NCBI RefSeq assembly: GCF_016862175.1
Contig: NZ_BOML01000029.1
Span: forward strand, 1-64,000
Reading direction: 5' to 3'
Source of the DNA: Paractinoplanes durhamensis
GTDB taxonomy: Bacteria > Actinomycetota > Actinomycetes > Mycobacteriales > Micromonosporaceae
DNA length: 64,000 bases
The notes under the pieces are model-generated. The model saw only the letters and a list, made by a program, of their open reading frames with translations, was not told where the DNA came from and searched no databases. The stretch's first letter is position 1. The number at the start of each line of letters is the position of its first letter. The position numbers and the translations under genes were made by a program. Positions 32,844 through 40,972 of this stretch are shown in pieces.

Positions 32844-33454
32844 GACGGCCTCCCGCCCAGGCTCGGCACCGTCGTCTGGCGGCTGGTCTTGCGGTAGACG
32901 TCGACGAACTTGTCGGTGGCGAGCTTGCTCCAGCCCGGGTCGTGTTCGGGGGCCCGCTCGATCGCGTGCGCCACGTGCGCCGCGAACTTCCGGATGTGGT
33001 TGGAGAGCTCCTCGGCGGCCGGGCTGCCCGGAGCCATCCACGGGTTGGCGAACGGCTGGATGTTGAGCCGCTGGATGTCACCGAGGCCGGCGTCGATGTG
33101 TTCGCCGTCGTGGATGACGGCCGGCAGCACCAGCGGTGGCGACGCGCCGGTCAGCTCGGCGACGGCGTCCCGGCGGGCCAGCATGTGGGCCAGCTCGGCC
33201 AGGCACCAGTCGCTGCCGAAGTACTCGCGCGACCACAGGCAGAGCATGACCTTGGAGCCGGCCAGGCCGTCGGCCAGCACGCGCGGCCACAGGTGGCCGG
33301 ACTCGACCATGCCGACGTCGAAGAAGATCCGCGGCGGACGGTCCATCTCGGCGCTCAGCCAATGCCGGAACATCGGCAGGAAGGTGCCCTCGATGAACCT
33401 CGGCCACTCGTTCGATCGCCGGTAGCTGACGAAGACCTCGTACTCGTACGCCAC
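32840..33454 (-). CDS. TIR-domain protein, candidate NADase effector
   Basis: I start this at GTG 33454 (VAYEYEVFVSYRRSNEWP); upstream frame sequence belongs to the YihY-like gene. The 204-residue product is essentially one TIR domain. It has the opening FVSYRRS (box 1), then RIFFDVGMVESGHLWPRVLA, VMLCLWSREYFGSDWCLAEL with the putative catalytic Glu87 of the SxWCxxE motif, and LVLPAVIHDGEHID. A C-terminal helical tail (HIRKFAAHVAHAIERAPEH, then KFVDVYRKTSRQ) may bind the partner. Bacterial TIR proteins of this kind hydrolyse NAD+ or make cyclic ADP-ribose isomers once activated. The stop overlaps the ParA-like gene by ATGA, so the two are made together. Confidence 0.85.
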   Translation of the reverse strand: MAYEYEVFVSYRRSNEWPRFIEGTFLPMFRHWLSAEMDRPPRIFFDVGMVESGHLWPRVLADGLAGSKVMLCLWSREYFGSDWCLAELAHMLARRDAVAELTGASPPLVLPAVIHDGEHIDAGLGDIQRLNIQPFANPWMAPGSPAAEELSNHIRKFAAHVAHAIERAPEHDPGWSKLATDKFVDVYRKTSRQTTVPSLGGRPS

Positions 33455-33462
33455 GCCTGAAT

Positions 33463-34470
33463 CTATCGTTTCGAGCGCAGGCCGCGTCCACGCGCACGGG
33501 GGATCTCGCCGGTGAGGCCCGGCTTCCAGCTGTCCTGTTTGGCCGGGCGGCGCACGCCGACCCGCTGGGCCTCCAGCTGGGCGGCGAACGCCACGCCGAG
33601 AAACAGCGCGATGCCGGTGAGGTTGGCCCACAGCAGCAGCGCGATCACGCCGGTGAGCGGGCCGTAGGTGGCGCCGAAGCCGCCGCTGACCCGGACGTAG
33701 CCGGCCAGCAGCAGGCTGACCAGCCACCACAGGACCGTCGACACCACCGCGCCGAACAGCAGCCAGGACAGGCCGGGCTGGTGGCGGCGCGGGGCGTACC
33801 GGAAGATCAGGCCGACCGCGAGCACGATCAGGGCGAGGCTGACCGGCCAGCGCACCACGTCCCAGGCCACCCGGACGTGGCCGCCCCAGCCCCAGTGCCG
33901 TTCGGCGGACTCGCCGAACGGGCGGCCGGCCACCAGCAGCACGAAGCCGAACAGCGCGGGCAGGCCGGCCAGCACCGCCAGGATCGCCGACCGGATGTAT
34001 TTGCGCAGGGCCGGGCGGTCGCGTTCGATGCCGTAGATGCGGTTGGCGCCGCGTTCGATCTGGGCCATCGCGGTGGTCAGCGCGACCAGGCCGGTAAGCA
34101 GACCGAGGAGCAGGGCCAGCTCGCCGGTTTCGCGGCTGCGCTCGGTGTCGGCGAGCAGCTCGCGGACCAGCGACTCGCTGGCGCCGGGGGTGATCGACCC
34201 GATCGTGTCCGCGACCACCTGGCCCGGGGTTTCCGCGCCGAGGTCGGCGGCCAGGCCGGACACCGCGATCATGAACGGCAGGGCGGCCAGGCAGAGCTGG
34301 AAGCCGAACGCCCGGGCGTGACTGAAGCCGTCGCCGTAGCGGAACCGGATGAACGCGTCCCGGATCAGCGGCCACCGGCCGTAGCGGCGCAGGGCGAGCC
34401 ACGCGTCGTCGGCGGAGAGCTCGTCGCCACTCATGTCCCGGGTTTCCGGAACCGGCTCCGTCGAACTCAC
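33463..34470 (-). CDS. YihY/UPF0761-family membrane protein
   Basis: The 335-residue product starts at GTG 34470, which overlaps the stop of the kinase-like gene (GTGA). About six membrane helices follow a short cytoplasmic head. Family landmarks are FRYGDGFSHARAFGFQLCLA, the ANRIYGIERDRPALRKYIRS segment, and SGGFGATYGPLTGVIALLLW near the end. It was once called RNase BN but is an inner-membrane protein of unknown transport or lipid role. It ends 8 bases before the TIR gene, so both are probably on one transcript. Confidence 0.9.
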   Translation of the reverse strand: MSSTEPVPETRDMSGDELSADDAWLALRRYGRWPLIRDAFIRFRYGDGFSHARAFGFQLCLAALPFMIAVSGLAADLGAETPGQVVADTIGSITPGASESLVRELLADTERSRETGELALLLGLLTGLVALTTAMAQIERGANRIYGIERDRPALRKYIRSAILAVLAGLPALFGFVLLVAGRPFGESAERHWGWGGHVRVAWDVVRWPVSLALIVLAVGLIFRYAPRRHQPGLSWLLFGAVVSTVLWWLVSLLLAGYVRVSGGFGATYGPLTGVIALLLWANLTGIALFLGVAFAAQLEAQRVGVRRPAKQDSWKPGLTGEIPRARGRGLRSKR

Positions 34471-35429
34471 GAGGCCGCGTCGCGGATGCTTTCGGCCTTC
34501 CGGGCCGCGGCCGACGCGTCGTACGCCAAATCGGGATCGCTGTCCGGAAGTGGCACGCAGAGCAGGAGTGCCCCGGGTTTGACGCTGATCTTCATGACCT
34601 GGCCCGGCTCGATCAGGTCGCCGTCGAGCTGCCGCTGCTGCTTGCCCTTGGCGTGGATCTCGATCCGCTCGGCGGTGAACGTCTCCATCAGCGGCACCCG
34701 CTCGCGGCGGCGCAGCACCGCCCAGGCGAGGCTCGCCCAGTGACCGAGATTGTTCGGGCTGAGGATGGCCACGTCGAGCTTGCCGTCGGCCGGGTCGGCC
34801 TTGCTGAGCAGCCGCACCCCACCCTGGAGGCGGCCGACGTTGCCGACGATCACGGTGCGCGGGCGGCGCGGCAGCGAACGCTCGCCGTCCAGCACGATGC
34901 GGGCCCGCATCGGGCGATCGCGCAGGTGGCGGACGGCGCCCACGACGTACGCAAGCCAGCCGATGGTCTTCTTGGCCTTTTCCGACGTGCCGGCGAGCAT
35001 CTGCGCGTCGAAGCCCATCCCGGCCATCACCGCGAAGCAGTGCTCGCCCATCACGCCGACGTCGATGCGGCGGCGGCCGCCGTCCAGCGCCACCTGCACG
35101 CCGGTGGCCGGATCGCCGGCCAGGCCCAGGTTGGCGGCGAGCAGGTTGCCGGTGCCGGCCGGCAGCACCGCCATCGCCACGTCGGTGCCGGCGAGCGTGG
35201 TCACCGCGGCCATCACGGTGCCGTCGCCGCCGCACACGAAGACCAGCTCGGCACCGTCGCGAATGGCCTGTTTCGTCTGGCCGCGGCCCGGGTCCTCCGG
35301 CGTGGTCTCATACCAGGTCGGCAGCGGCCAACCCTTGCTCGAAAGGCCCTCCTCGATGATGCGACGCAGCTGATCGGCGTCGGACACCTTGGTGGGATTG
35401 ACCACGACCGCACTACGAGGACCTGTCAC
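34467..35429 (-). CDS. diacylglycerol-kinase-family lipid kinase
   Basis: The 320-residue cytosolic protein has the DAGK catalytic motif VFVCGGDGTVMAAVTTL (about residues 63-79), the glycine-rich AVLPAGTGNLLAANLGLA that follows, and the C-terminal QLDGDLIEPGQVMKISV beta-domain strand. The family phosphorylates diacylglycerol or related lipids with ATP. The start is ATG 35429, and the gene leads a same-strand train with YihY, TIR, ParA-like, PAP2 and EEP genes. The head position and tight spacing suggest co-expression. It may feed undecaprenol or phosphatidate recycling, paired with the downstream PAP2 protein. Confidence 0.85.
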   Translation of the reverse strand: MTGPRSAVVVNPTKVSDADQLRRIIEEGLSSKGWPLPTWYETTPEDPGRGQTKQAIRDGAELVFVCGGDGTVMAAVTTLAGTDVAMAVLPAGTGNLLAANLGLAGDPATGVQVALDGGRRRIDVGVMGEHCFAVMAGMGFDAQMLAGTSEKAKKTIGWLAYVVGAVRHLRDRPMRARIVLDGERSLPRRPRTVIVGNVGRLQGGVRLLSKADPADGKLDVAILSPNNLGHWASLAWAVLRRRERVPLMETFTAERIEIHAKGKQQRQLDGDLIEPGQVMKISVKPGALLLCVPLPDSDPDLAYDASAAARKAESIRDAAS

Positions 35430-35482
35430 GCCGTCAGTGTGCCGGAAGCTTGAGTCGGCGGCGACTCGGGAATCATGCAGGG

Positions 35483-35983
35483 GTGAGTGACTTGACCTAC
35501 TCCCCTGTCGGTGGCACGCGTACGTCCGAGCGGCCGCCCGGCTTCCGCCATCTGTTCTTCCGGATGCCGCTGGGCACCGGCGCCTCGCGGTATGCGCAGG
35601 CCGGGGCGCACATTCTGTCGTTCCGGATGCATCGGGCGACGGGTGCGAAGATCGTCGCTTCGGCCGCGACAGCCGCCCCGGGCGTGCAGCTCACGGTGGG
35701 TCTCGGCCCGCTGCGCGCGCCCTGCGAGATTGTCTGGGCGGAAAAATCAGAAAAAAGGACCGGTTGGGGGTACGGGACTCGCCCGGGTCACCCCGCCTCG
35801 GGTGAGGAGGCGTTCTTCGTCGAGCACGACGAGCGCGACCGGGTGTGGTTCACCGTGGTCGCCTACAGCCGCCCGGCGAGCCTCCTCATGCGTCTCGGCG
35901 GGCCGTTCGCCGTCGGTTTCCAGCACCTCTACGCCCGGCTGTGCGGCCGCGCCCTGAAACGGCTCTGTACGGTGAACTCGTGA
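35483..35983 (+). CDS. DUF1990 family protein
   Basis: I start this at GTG 35483 (VSDLTYSPVGGTRTSERP). The 166-residue product follows DUF1990 (UPF0548), with LTYSPVGGT at the start, GAHILSFRMHRATGAKI and GWGYGTRPGHPASGEEAFFV in the middle, and the closing HLYARLCGRALKR. It is cytosolic and of unknown function. The stop overlaps the start of the MBL-fold gene (GTGA), and the next two genes are joined the same way, so 35483-37334 is a three-gene operon divergent from the kinase train. Confidence 0.9.
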   Translation: MSDLTYSPVGGTRTSERPPGFRHLFFRMPLGTGASRYAQAGAHILSFRMHRATGAKIVASAATAAPGVQLTVGLGPLRAPCEIVWAEKSEKRTGWGYGTRPGHPASGEEAFFVEHDERDRVWFTVVAYSRPASLLMRLGGPFAVGFQHLYARLCGRALKRLCTVNS

Positions 35984-36756
35984 GCACGACGTCGGTCACC
36001 TGGTGGGGACACAGCACCGTGTGGCTGGCCGACTCCGGCACCACCCTGCTGACCGACCCGGTGCTCACCGGCCGCGTCGCCCACCTGCGCCGGATGGCCG
36101 GCCCCACCCCGCGGCTGCCCGCCCCGCCCGACGCCGTGCTCCTCTCCCATCTGCACGCCGACCACTTCCACCTGGCCTCGCTGCGGATCGTCCCCGGCTC
36201 GCCCCGGCTGATCGTGCCGCGCGGCGCCGCGGCGTTCGTCGCCCGCAACCTCGGCCCCGGCTTCGCCCGCCGCTGCGTGGAGCTGGCCCCCGGCGAGGAG
36301 ACCACGGTCGGCGCGGTGAAGGTCCGGGCGGTGCCCGCCGCCCACGACGGCGGCCGCGGCCCCTGGTCACGCGAGCGAGCCCTGGCCGTCGGTTTCGTCG
36401 TCGAGGGCGCGGCCCGCACCTGGTTCGCCGGCGACACCGGGCTCTTCGACGAGATGAACGACATCGGCCCGCTCGACCTGGCCCTGATCCCGGTCGGCGG
36501 CTGGGGCCCGACCCTGGGCTCGCACGGTCACCTGGACGCGGCCGACGCGGTCGAGGCGGTCCGCCGGGCCAAGGCGGCGCGGGCGGTGCCGGTGCACTAC
36601 GGCACGTTCTGGCCGATCGCGATGGGCCGGGTCCGCTCGCACATGTTCCACCAGCCCGGCACCCGCTTCGCCGAGCTGGCCGCCGAGGCCACCCCCGACC
36701 TGCACGTGCGGGTCCTGGGCCAGGGCGAGACGATGACCATCGGGCGCGGCGAGTGA
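35980..36756 (+). CDS. metallo-beta-lactamase-fold hydrolase (UlaG-like)
   Basis: The 258-residue product starts at GTG 35980. It reads VTWWGHSTVWLADSGTTLLT at the N-terminus, and SHLHADHFH holds the HxHxDH zinc motif. RTWFAGDTGLFDEM gives the metal-bridging Asp, and VPVHYGTFWPIAMG gives the last His. The order is that of UlaG/RomA-type members, which cleave lactones or N-acyl phospholipids such as NAPE. There is no signal peptide. It is translationally coupled to DUF1990 (upstream) and DedA (downstream). Confidence 0.85.
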   Translation: MSTTSVTWWGHSTVWLADSGTTLLTDPVLTGRVAHLRRMAGPTPRLPAPPDAVLLSHLHADHFHLASLRIVPGSPRLIVPRGAAAFVARNLGPGFARRCVELAPGEETTVGAVKVRAVPAAHDGGRGPWSRERALAVGFVVEGAARTWFAGDTGLFDEMNDIGPLDLALIPVGGWGPTLGSHGHLDAADAVEAVRRAKAARAVPVHYGTFWPIAMGRVRSHMFHQPGTRFAELAAEATPDLHVRVLGQGETMTIGRGE

Positions 36757-37334
36757 TCGCCTATCTAGGGGCGCTGGCCTGGCTGTTCGGCGTGGTCGCA
36801 TTCGGGGCCATCATCCCGATCGTGCCCACCGGCGCCGCCGTGAGCGGCGCCGCCACGCTGGCCTTCCACGAGCACCACCCGTTGACCATCCTGCTGGTGA
36901 TCGCGGCCGGCGCCGCCGGCGCCTACGTGGGCGACCTGGTCATGTACGGGATGTGCCGGGTCGGCGGCGAAAAACTGGCCCGCCGTCTGCGCTGGTTGCG
37001 CGACGAGGAGCACCTGGCCTCGGTGAAGACCCGGCTGGAGAAGAGCCCGGTCCCGGTCCTGCTGGTGTCCCGGCTGATCCCCGGCGGCCGGGTCCCGGTG
37101 CTACTGGCAGCCGCGTTCCTGGGCCTGTCGTGGCGCACGTTCGTGATGGCCAACCTGCCGGCCTGCGCCCTGTGGGCCACGGTCTACGCCGCGGTCGGCG
37201 TGGCCGGCGGCTCGATCTTCCCGAAGCCCTGGGAGGGCGTGATCGCCGCGGTGATCCTCATCCTGGTGGTCAACCAGAGCATCTCCTGGTGGCAGAAACG
37301 CCGAGAGGCCCGGGCCGCCCCCTCCGAGGCTTGA
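36753..37334 (+). CDS. DedA/VTT-domain membrane protein
   Basis: The 193-residue product starts at GTG 36753 (VIAYLGALAWLFGVVAFGAI), overlapping the MBL stop. The SNARE-associated/VTT pattern is visible: IPIVPTGAAVSGAATLAFHE, GAYVGDLVMYGMCRVGG, then LVSRLIPGGRVPVLLAAAFL with the conserved Arg-Pro-Gly loop. DedA proteins flip phospholipids or undecaprenyl phosphate. With the MBL hydrolase before it and the lipid-kinase/PAP2 train across the divergent promoter, a membrane-lipid theme is plausible. Confidence 0.85.
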   Translation: MIAYLGALAWLFGVVAFGAIIPIVPTGAAVSGAATLAFHEHHPLTILLVIAAGAAGAYVGDLVMYGMCRVGGEKLARRLRWLRDEEHLASVKTRLEKSPVPVLLVSRLIPGGRVPVLLAAAFLGLSWRTFVMANLPACALWATVYAAVGVAGGSIFPKPWEGVIAAVILILVVNQSISWWQKRREARAAPSEA

Positions 37335-37409
37335 GTACTCGCACTCTGTCGGCTGCGACCGCTACCGGGAATTCTGGTCAGACCCGAACGCACTGACCAG
37401 GAGGACCCC

Positions 37410-38339
37410 GTGGAACGGCTTGATGCGGCACTTGATCGGCTCGTGGAGCGGGGCGTGCTCAGCGTCGCGCAGGCCGGGGCCGTGCGGCAGGAGTATGCCG
37501 GGCTGGCCCGGCCTCAGGGCCTGCGGCGGCAGCTCGGGGAGATCGCCGGGTATCTGGGGGCCTCGTTCGTGGTCGGGGCGTTGCTGCTGTTCCTCAGTGA
37601 GCAGTGGGAGGCGCTCGGGCAGGCCGGGCGGGTCTCGATCCTCGCCGCTATGGCCGTGGTGCTGGCCGGCGCCGGTGTCGTCGTGCGCCCCCGAGCCGCG
37701 GACAGCGTTCGGCGCAGGCTGTCGAGCACGCTGCTGACCGGGGCCGGCCTCGCGACCGGGGCTGCAGTGTTCGCCGGCTTCGACAACGCCCCCGCGGCTA
37801 CCGCCTCCGGGCTGGCCGTGGTGGTCGCGGGGTATCTGCTCGCCCGCAGTGCGCTCGGGCAGCTCGCCGCGGCCGTCGGGGCGTTCGCGACCGTCGCGAG
37901 CGTGCTCTCCGATCTGCACGTCGAGGAGATCGCGGTACTCGGCGCCGGCGCGCTGGTGCTGGGCCTGGGGTGGGTGTGGCTCGGGTGGCGCCGGCTGGTC
38001 GCCGAGCACCGGTTCGCGCTCGCGATCGCGGTGACGTTCGGGCTGGTCGGGGCGCAGTTGGTGATGGACGGAGCCAGCTACCTCGGGTATGCGCTGACCG
38101 CGATCGTGGCGGCCGCCTGCTTCACGGCGTACGCGCGGCTCCGCGAATGGGTCGTGCTGGCCGGCGGGGTCATCGGCGCCACCCTCGTGGTGCCGGAGTT
38201 CCTCTACGACGTCACCAGCGGCTCGCTCGGGGTCAGCGGCGTGATGCTGGCGGCCGGCGTCACCCTGCTCGCCGGCAGCCTCGTGGGGCTGCGGCTTCGC
38301 AAGAGCGACGCCGTCAGTACTTCAGGTACTGCCGGGTGA
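37410..38339 (+). CDS. DUF2157 membrane protein
   Basis: The 309-residue product starts at GTG 37410, with AGGAGG 8 bases upstream. The N-terminal ~45 residues (ALDRLVERGVLSVAQAGAVR) form the small helical head of DUF2157. They are followed by IAGYLGASFVVGALLLFLSE and eight or more hydrophobic helices. The function is unknown. The last 26 bases overlap the 3' end of the converging beta-lactamase-fold gene. Confidence 0.85.
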   Translation: MERLDAALDRLVERGVLSVAQAGAVRQEYAGLARPQGLRRQLGEIAGYLGASFVVGALLLFLSEQWEALGQAGRVSILAAMAVVLAGAGVVVRPRAADSVRRRLSSTLLTGAGLATGAAVFAGFDNAPAATASGLAVVVAGYLLARSALGQLAAAVGAFATVASVLSDLHVEEIAVLGAGALVLGLGWVWLGWRRLVAEHRFALAIAVTFGLVGAQLVMDGASYLGYALTAIVAAACFTAYARLREWVVLAGGVIGATLVVPEFLYDVTSGSLGVSGVMLAAGVTLLAGSLVGLRLRKSDAVSTSGTAG

Positions 38340-39225
38340 TCTTCGCGGCCTGCTCGACCACCGAGATGCCGCCGGACATCGATGCGTGGTTGTGCGACAG
38401 CACCGCGATCGACACGTCGGTGTCGTCGCCGGTGAGCCGGCCGACCGTGTTGATGATCCAGCGGTTGCCCTCGGTCGAGCGGGGCAGCCAGCCGTTCTTC
38501 ACGGTGAACTTGTCGCCGGTGGTGGCGGCGGCCGGCACCCCCCAGTCCTGGGCGGCGTCGACCGTGCTCATCAGCGTGTAGGCCAGGTCGCGCGAGTCGG
38601 TGTCGAGCGGGCCCTTCGTGTCGACCAGCTCGGACAGCAGCTTCACCTGGTCGTCGACCGTCGTCCTGGTCAGGCCCCAGGCGCTGTTGACCGTGGTCTG
38701 GGTGAGGCCGAGTCGCTTGTTGCACTTGGTGATGCCGGGCGCCTTGCCGAGCTTGGCGAACAGCGACGTCGTGGCGTCGTTGTCGCTGAGCCGGATCATG
38801 CGCTTGGCCAGGGACAACTCGGTCGCGGTGAGGTCGCGGCTCTTGTCCTGCGCGGTCAGCAGCAGGCAGGCGAGCACCTGCACCTTCACCACGCTGGCCG
38901 TCTCGTACTTCTCGGTGCCGCGGAACGAATACTTCTGACCGGTCTTCTTGTCGAGCACCGCCACCGAGAACTCGGGCACCGTCGCCGCGTACTTCGTCAG
39001 CGCGGCATCCAGCGCCTTCACCTGTTTCGCCCGCGCGGCCGCGGCGAGTTCCTCCGGGGTCGGCCCGGTGGGCGTCGGCGAGGCCTTGCTGTCGGCCGAG
39101 TCGAGGAAGGCACCCGCCAACGACTTGGCGCCGCCGTCGCCGTGTGTCATGCCCACGCCGACCAACCCGGCACCTCCGAGGACTCCCACAGCCGCCACCG
39201 CCAGAACCCAGATTCGCGTACGCAC
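38314..39225 (-). CDS. secreted serine beta-lactamase-fold protein
   Basis: I start this at GTG 39225 (VRTRIWVLAVAAVGVLGG), which gives a signal anchor; the longer frame lacks sense. The 303-residue product has the penicillin-binding fold motifs: SVVK (Ser111-Lys114) as SxxK, SDN (147-149), and KNG (243-245) in place of KTG. A long Ala/Pro linker (about residues 40-65) precedes the domain. The altered third motif makes strong beta-lactamase activity uncertain. Comparable actinobacterial proteins are annotated only as serine hydrolases. The divergent neighbour is the 14-residue-repeat protein. Confidence 0.8.
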   Translation of the reverse strand: MRTRIWVLAVAAVGVLGGAGLVGVGMTHGDGGAKSLAGAFLDSADSKASPTPTGPTPEELAAAARAKQVKALDAALTKYAATVPEFSVAVLDKKTGQKYSFRGTEKYETASVVKVQVLACLLLTAQDKSRDLTATELSLAKRMIRLSDNDATTSLFAKLGKAPGITKCNKRLGLTQTTVNSAWGLTRTTVDDQVKLLSELVDTKGPLDTDSRDLAYTLMSTVDAAQDWGVPAAATTGDKFTVKNGWLPRSTEGNRWIINTVGRLTGDDTDVSIAVLSHNHASMSGGISVVEQAAKITRQYLKY

Positions 39226-39372
39226 TGAGCCATAGTGCCGTGTTCGCGCCGATTTTGGGCGTCCCCACCCCCGTCGCATACGAAGTTGACAGAGACTTTC
39301 CACCCACGGAACATCCGTGCTCACGGCGTGTGACCGATCGCGGGCCGAGCGAGCCGGGCGCATCATGGGGAG

Positions 39373-40161
39373 ATGCGCTTCCCGTTGGTGTCACCCGCGA
39401 CGCTCGCCGATCTGGCCCGCACCACGATCGGCCAGGTGGTCGAGACGGCCGCCGCGGCCGCCACCCTCCCGCTCCGGGTGCTGAGCGCGCTGGGCCAGGC
39501 CGAGTTGCTGGTCAGCCGGATAACCGTGCTCGCCGACCAGGCCGAATCGCTGATCAGCCGGGTCTCGGTGATCGTCGGTGAGGCGGAGACGACGGTGCTG
39601 GAGGCGCGGGTGATCACCGCGAGCGCCACGCAGATCACCGACGCGGCCTCGACGGTGGTCGGCCAGGCGGGCGGGATCACGCACGCGGCGTCGGCCATCG
39701 TCGGCGAGGCGGCCGGCATCACCGACGCCGCATCCGGGGTGATCACCCAGGCGTCGAGCCTCACCTCGGCGGCCGAGGGCGTGATCACCAAGGCGACGGA
39801 CATCAGCACCGATGCCGCCGCGGTGGTCCGGCAGGCGGAGGCGGCGGCCACCGATGCGATGGAGCTCCTTGAGGCGTACGCCCCGACGCTGCGCAAGGGC
39901 GCCCCGCTGGCCGCCCGTTTCGTCGACGAGCTGTCGCCGGAGGAGGTGACGGCCGCGATCCGGCTCGTCGACCAGCTCCCCCGGCTGCGCACCCACCTGG
40001 TCGAGGACGTGATGCCGCTGCTGGCCAAGCTCGACCAGGTCGGCCCCGACCTGCACAAGCTCCTCGAGGTGACCGAGGACCTGCGCCTGGCCATCAACGG
40101 CATCCCGGGCCTGCGCATGCTCCGCCGCCGCGGCGAGGAGAAGGTCGAGCAGGGCGACTGA
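39373..40161 (+). CDS. helical protein with five 14-residue repeats
   Basis: The 262-residue product is Ala/Thr/Val-rich and entirely helical. At about residues 88-157 it shows five 14-residue repeats, for example ITDAASTVVGQAGG, ITHAASAIVGEAAG and ITDAASGVITQASS. They read as an amphipathic apolipoprotein- or coiled-coil-like stretch. The C-terminal ~85 residues are a separate helical domain (LSPEEVTAAIRLVDQLPRL, EDVMPLLAKLDQVGPDLH). There is no signal peptide or membrane helix. It may coat a membrane surface or storage granule, but that is inference. I do not recognise a named family. Confidence 0.75.
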   Translation: MRFPLVSPATLADLARTTIGQVVETAAAAATLPLRVLSALGQAELLVSRITVLADQAESLISRVSVIVGEAETTVLEARVITASATQITDAASTVVGQAGGITHAASAIVGEAAGITDAASGVITQASSLTSAAEGVITKATDISTDAAAVVRQAEAAATDAMELLEAYAPTLRKGAPLAARFVDELSPEEVTAAIRLVDQLPRLRTHLVEDVMPLLAKLDQVGPDLHKLLEVTEDLRLAINGIPGLRMLRRRGEEKVEQGD

Positions 40162-40184
40162 CTGTCAGTCCCGCCCGCGAGCGC

Positions 40185-40452
40185 AGACCCCGACATCCTG
40201 AAAGTCGGCGTCTCGGACGCGAAGCGAGACCCCGACATCCTGGAAGTCGGCGTCTCGGACGCGATGCCAGACCCCGACATCCTGGAAGTCGGCGTCTCGG
40301 ACGCGATGCCAGACCCCGACATCCTGGAAGTCGGTGGCTCGGACGCGATGCCAGACCCCGACATCCTGGAAGTCGGTGGCTCGGACGCGAAGCGAGACCC
40401 CGACATCCTGGAAGTCGGTGGCTCGGACGCGATGCCAGACCCCGACATCAAG
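40185..40452. repeat. 42-bp tandem repeat array (6 units plus a partial seventh)
   Basis: Units begin at 40185, 40227, 40269, 40311, 40353 and 40395, each starting AGACCCCGACATCCTG, with a 16-base partial unit at 40437. Differences are few and clustered (GGCGTC or GGTGGC, GATGCC or GAAGCG), so the array was amplified recently. Each unit is 14 codons, but no credible gene runs through it. The last unit changes to ATCAAGGAAAAGGTGG, which also closes a diverged single copy on the other strand at 59797-59877. No spacers separate the units, so it is not a CRISPR. Confidence 0.9.
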
Positions 40453-40473
40453 GAAAAGGTGGCGTGGCGGGAC

Positions 40474-40953
40474 CTAAGTCCGCCCGCGCACCACGTCGAG
40501 CATGAGATCGAGGTGTCCGCGGTGCTGGGCCGTCTCCCGGATCATGTGCACGAACACCCAGCGCAGGTTGACCGGCCCTTTCCCGAACGACGGCCGCGCG
40601 GCCAGGGCGTCCAGGTCGGGTTGCCGCCCGGCCACCGCCCGGCTGCGCGCGCATGCGGCGTCGTAGAGCGCCGCGAGCTCGGCACCGGTGTCCAGCGCGG
40701 CCGACTCCCAGGCCCACTCTTCGCGCTCGCCGTGCGGCCAGGGCGGCGGCCAGTCGCCGCCACCGAACTTGACCGTGAACCACAGGTCTTCCATCTGCGC
40801 GAGATGCTTCACGATCCCGCCGACGGTCATCGGGGTGTCCGGCAGCAGCCGATCACGCACGTCGGCGTCGGCCAGCCCGTCGAGGGCCCGCCGCACGCCG
40901 GCCCGATGCTCGTCGAGGAATTGTTCGAGGGTGGTCCGCTCGTCCGCCCGCAC
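40474..40953 (-). CDS. DinB/DUF664-family protein
   Basis: I start this at GTG 40953 because GGGAGG lies 6 bases upstream; the longer frame starts inside the terminator of the next gene. The 159-residue product is a four-helix bundle: TLEQFLDEHRAGVRRALDGL, MTVGGIVKHLAQMEDLWFTV with the first metal-ligand His, and VFVHMIRETAQHRGHLDLML with the distal His pair. DinB/DUF664 proteins are probably metal- or thiol-dependent enzymes of uncertain substrate. It is monocistronic. Confidence 0.9.
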   Translation of the reverse strand: MRADERTTLEQFLDEHRAGVRRALDGLADADVRDRLLPDTPMTVGGIVKHLAQMEDLWFTVKFGGGDWPPPWPHGEREEWAWESAALDTGAELAALYDAACARSRAVAGRQPDLDALAARPSFGKGPVNLRWVFVHMIRETAQHRGHLDLMLDVVRGRT

Positions 40954-40972
40954 GAATTGCCTCCCAAGAAAG

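Noticed and set aside
40185..40452. CRISPR array
   Set aside because: The 42-bp units are directly adjacent with no variable spacers and no cas gene nearby, so this is a plain tandem repeat.
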